A stretch of 64,000 bases of DNA from Anaerolineae bacterium (lineage in GTDB: Bacteria > Chloroflexota > Anaerolineae > Aggregatilineales > J027), in assembly GCA_021463865.1 (NCBI GenBank), contig JAJTXY010000019.1:1-64000 (forward strand), read 5' to 3'. A program made the position numbers and the translations under genes. Positions 63,813 to 64,000 of the stretch are shown here, one piece after another. Position 1 is the stretch's first letter. Each line of letters starts with the position of its first letter. The notes below the pieces were generated by a model. It ran no database searches. It had not been told where the DNA came from and was given only the letters and a program-made list of their open reading frames with translations.

Positions 63813-64000
63813 CTAATTTGAGGCCTGATCCGACTCTGAACGCGAAACCGCTTTGGATGAGGTTGGCTTGGTCAAGCGGCTAATGGCCCTCATCTCGCGT
63901 ATAAAAGCCCTTGCCCCGGCGAGATAGCTACTCGCTTTGATGGCTGGGGTCGTGACGTTTTTACTCATAAATTCCGCCGTACCCTTGACCGTGCTGACGG
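63813..64000 (-). CDS. Partial YtxG/DUF948-like protein (C-terminal end)
   Basis: At least 61 residues are open to the right edge, so the start is outside the window. The segment VSTVKGTAEFMSKNVTTPAIK and the LAGARAFIREMRAI helix resemble the C-terminal end of YtxG/DUF948 proteins, which are usually encoded just before YtxH, as here. The stop TAG is at 63813-63815. Function unknown. Confidence 0.6.
   Translation of the reverse strand, partial: VSTVKGTAEFMSKNVTTPAIKASSYLAGARAFIREMRAISRLTKPTSSKAVSRSESDQASN

Noticed and set aside
1-64000. CRISPR array or cas genes
   Set aside because: No regular short repeats with unique spacers and no Cas-like protein were seen.

Overview
The window looks like a chromosomal segment from a bacterium of roughly 50% GC, most likely a member of the Chloroflexota (Anaerolineae-like). 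This is inferred from protein style: Thr/Pro-rich linkers in secreted proteins, a TPR-bearing Ser/Thr kinase, LysM/M23 lipoproteins, a YtxH/YtxG-type pair and an rpsF-ssb-rpsR cluster without rplI. No 16S gene or other decisive marker is present. Most of the window is ordinary and densely coding, with short operons on both strands.

Layout. 1-2.4 kb is a decayed mobile scar: an MFS transporter pseudogene cut by an IS701-like transposase remnant, which is joined to the C-terminal end of a large serine recombinase beside a tRNA-Lys(CTT). 2.5-6.9 kb is a copper-homeostasis island: a TauE/SafE-type membrane protein with a cupredoxin-like tail plus a metallochaperone on the minus strand, divergent from csoR-copZ-copA, with a GC-rich operator-like inverted repeat between them. 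7.4-13.5 kb holds an SDR, a truncated haemoglobin, a luciferase-like monooxygenase, a creatininase and a U32 peptidase. An intact ISAs1-family element lies at 13.6-14.8 kb, followed by glutamine synthetase. 17.1-19.2 kb is a GntR-regulated SHMT-like enzyme. 19.3-22.6 kb has a flavodoxin and a PadR-modA-modB operon whose ModA carries an extra molybdopterin-binding domain and which lacks modC.

22.6-30 kb carries an FtsJ-like methyltransferase, a secreted metalloprotease, a GT39-type glycosyltransferase, a thioredoxin-like lipoprotein, an SCP2 protein, a PanE-like reductase and an aquaporin. 30.1-32.9 kb is rpsF-ssb-rpsR followed by a membrane-anchored parvulin. 33-36.8 kb encodes an SdpI-like protein, an esterase, a LysM-M23 lipoprotein and another lipoprotein. 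A 1250-residue kinase-TPR protein is divergent from an exonuclease-DinG helicase. 44-51.6 kb contains efp, a HAD-DinB fusion, a receiver-kinase hybrid, tRNA-Leu(TAG), tig, clpP and clpX, the last three forming the usual protein-quality cluster.

51.6-54.2 kb is visibly AT-richer. It carries a Cys-rich exported peptide, a 110-bp element bounded by perfect 18-bp inverted repeats, a secreted two-repeat protein and a DsbA-like thiol oxidoreductase. This is the best candidate here for an undescribed system. 54.2-64 kb holds a phosphodiesterase, a UPF0173 hydrolase, a class V aminotransferase, an AAA-receiver pair, an epimerase, NAD(P)HX repair enzyme Nnr, an atypical carbamoyltransferase and a YtxG/YtxH-like pair cut by the window edge.

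Several promoters (tRNA-Lys, tRNA-Leu, efp, dinG, padR) share an extended -10 of the form TGnTAnAnT, which gives a usable picture of the housekeeping promoter.
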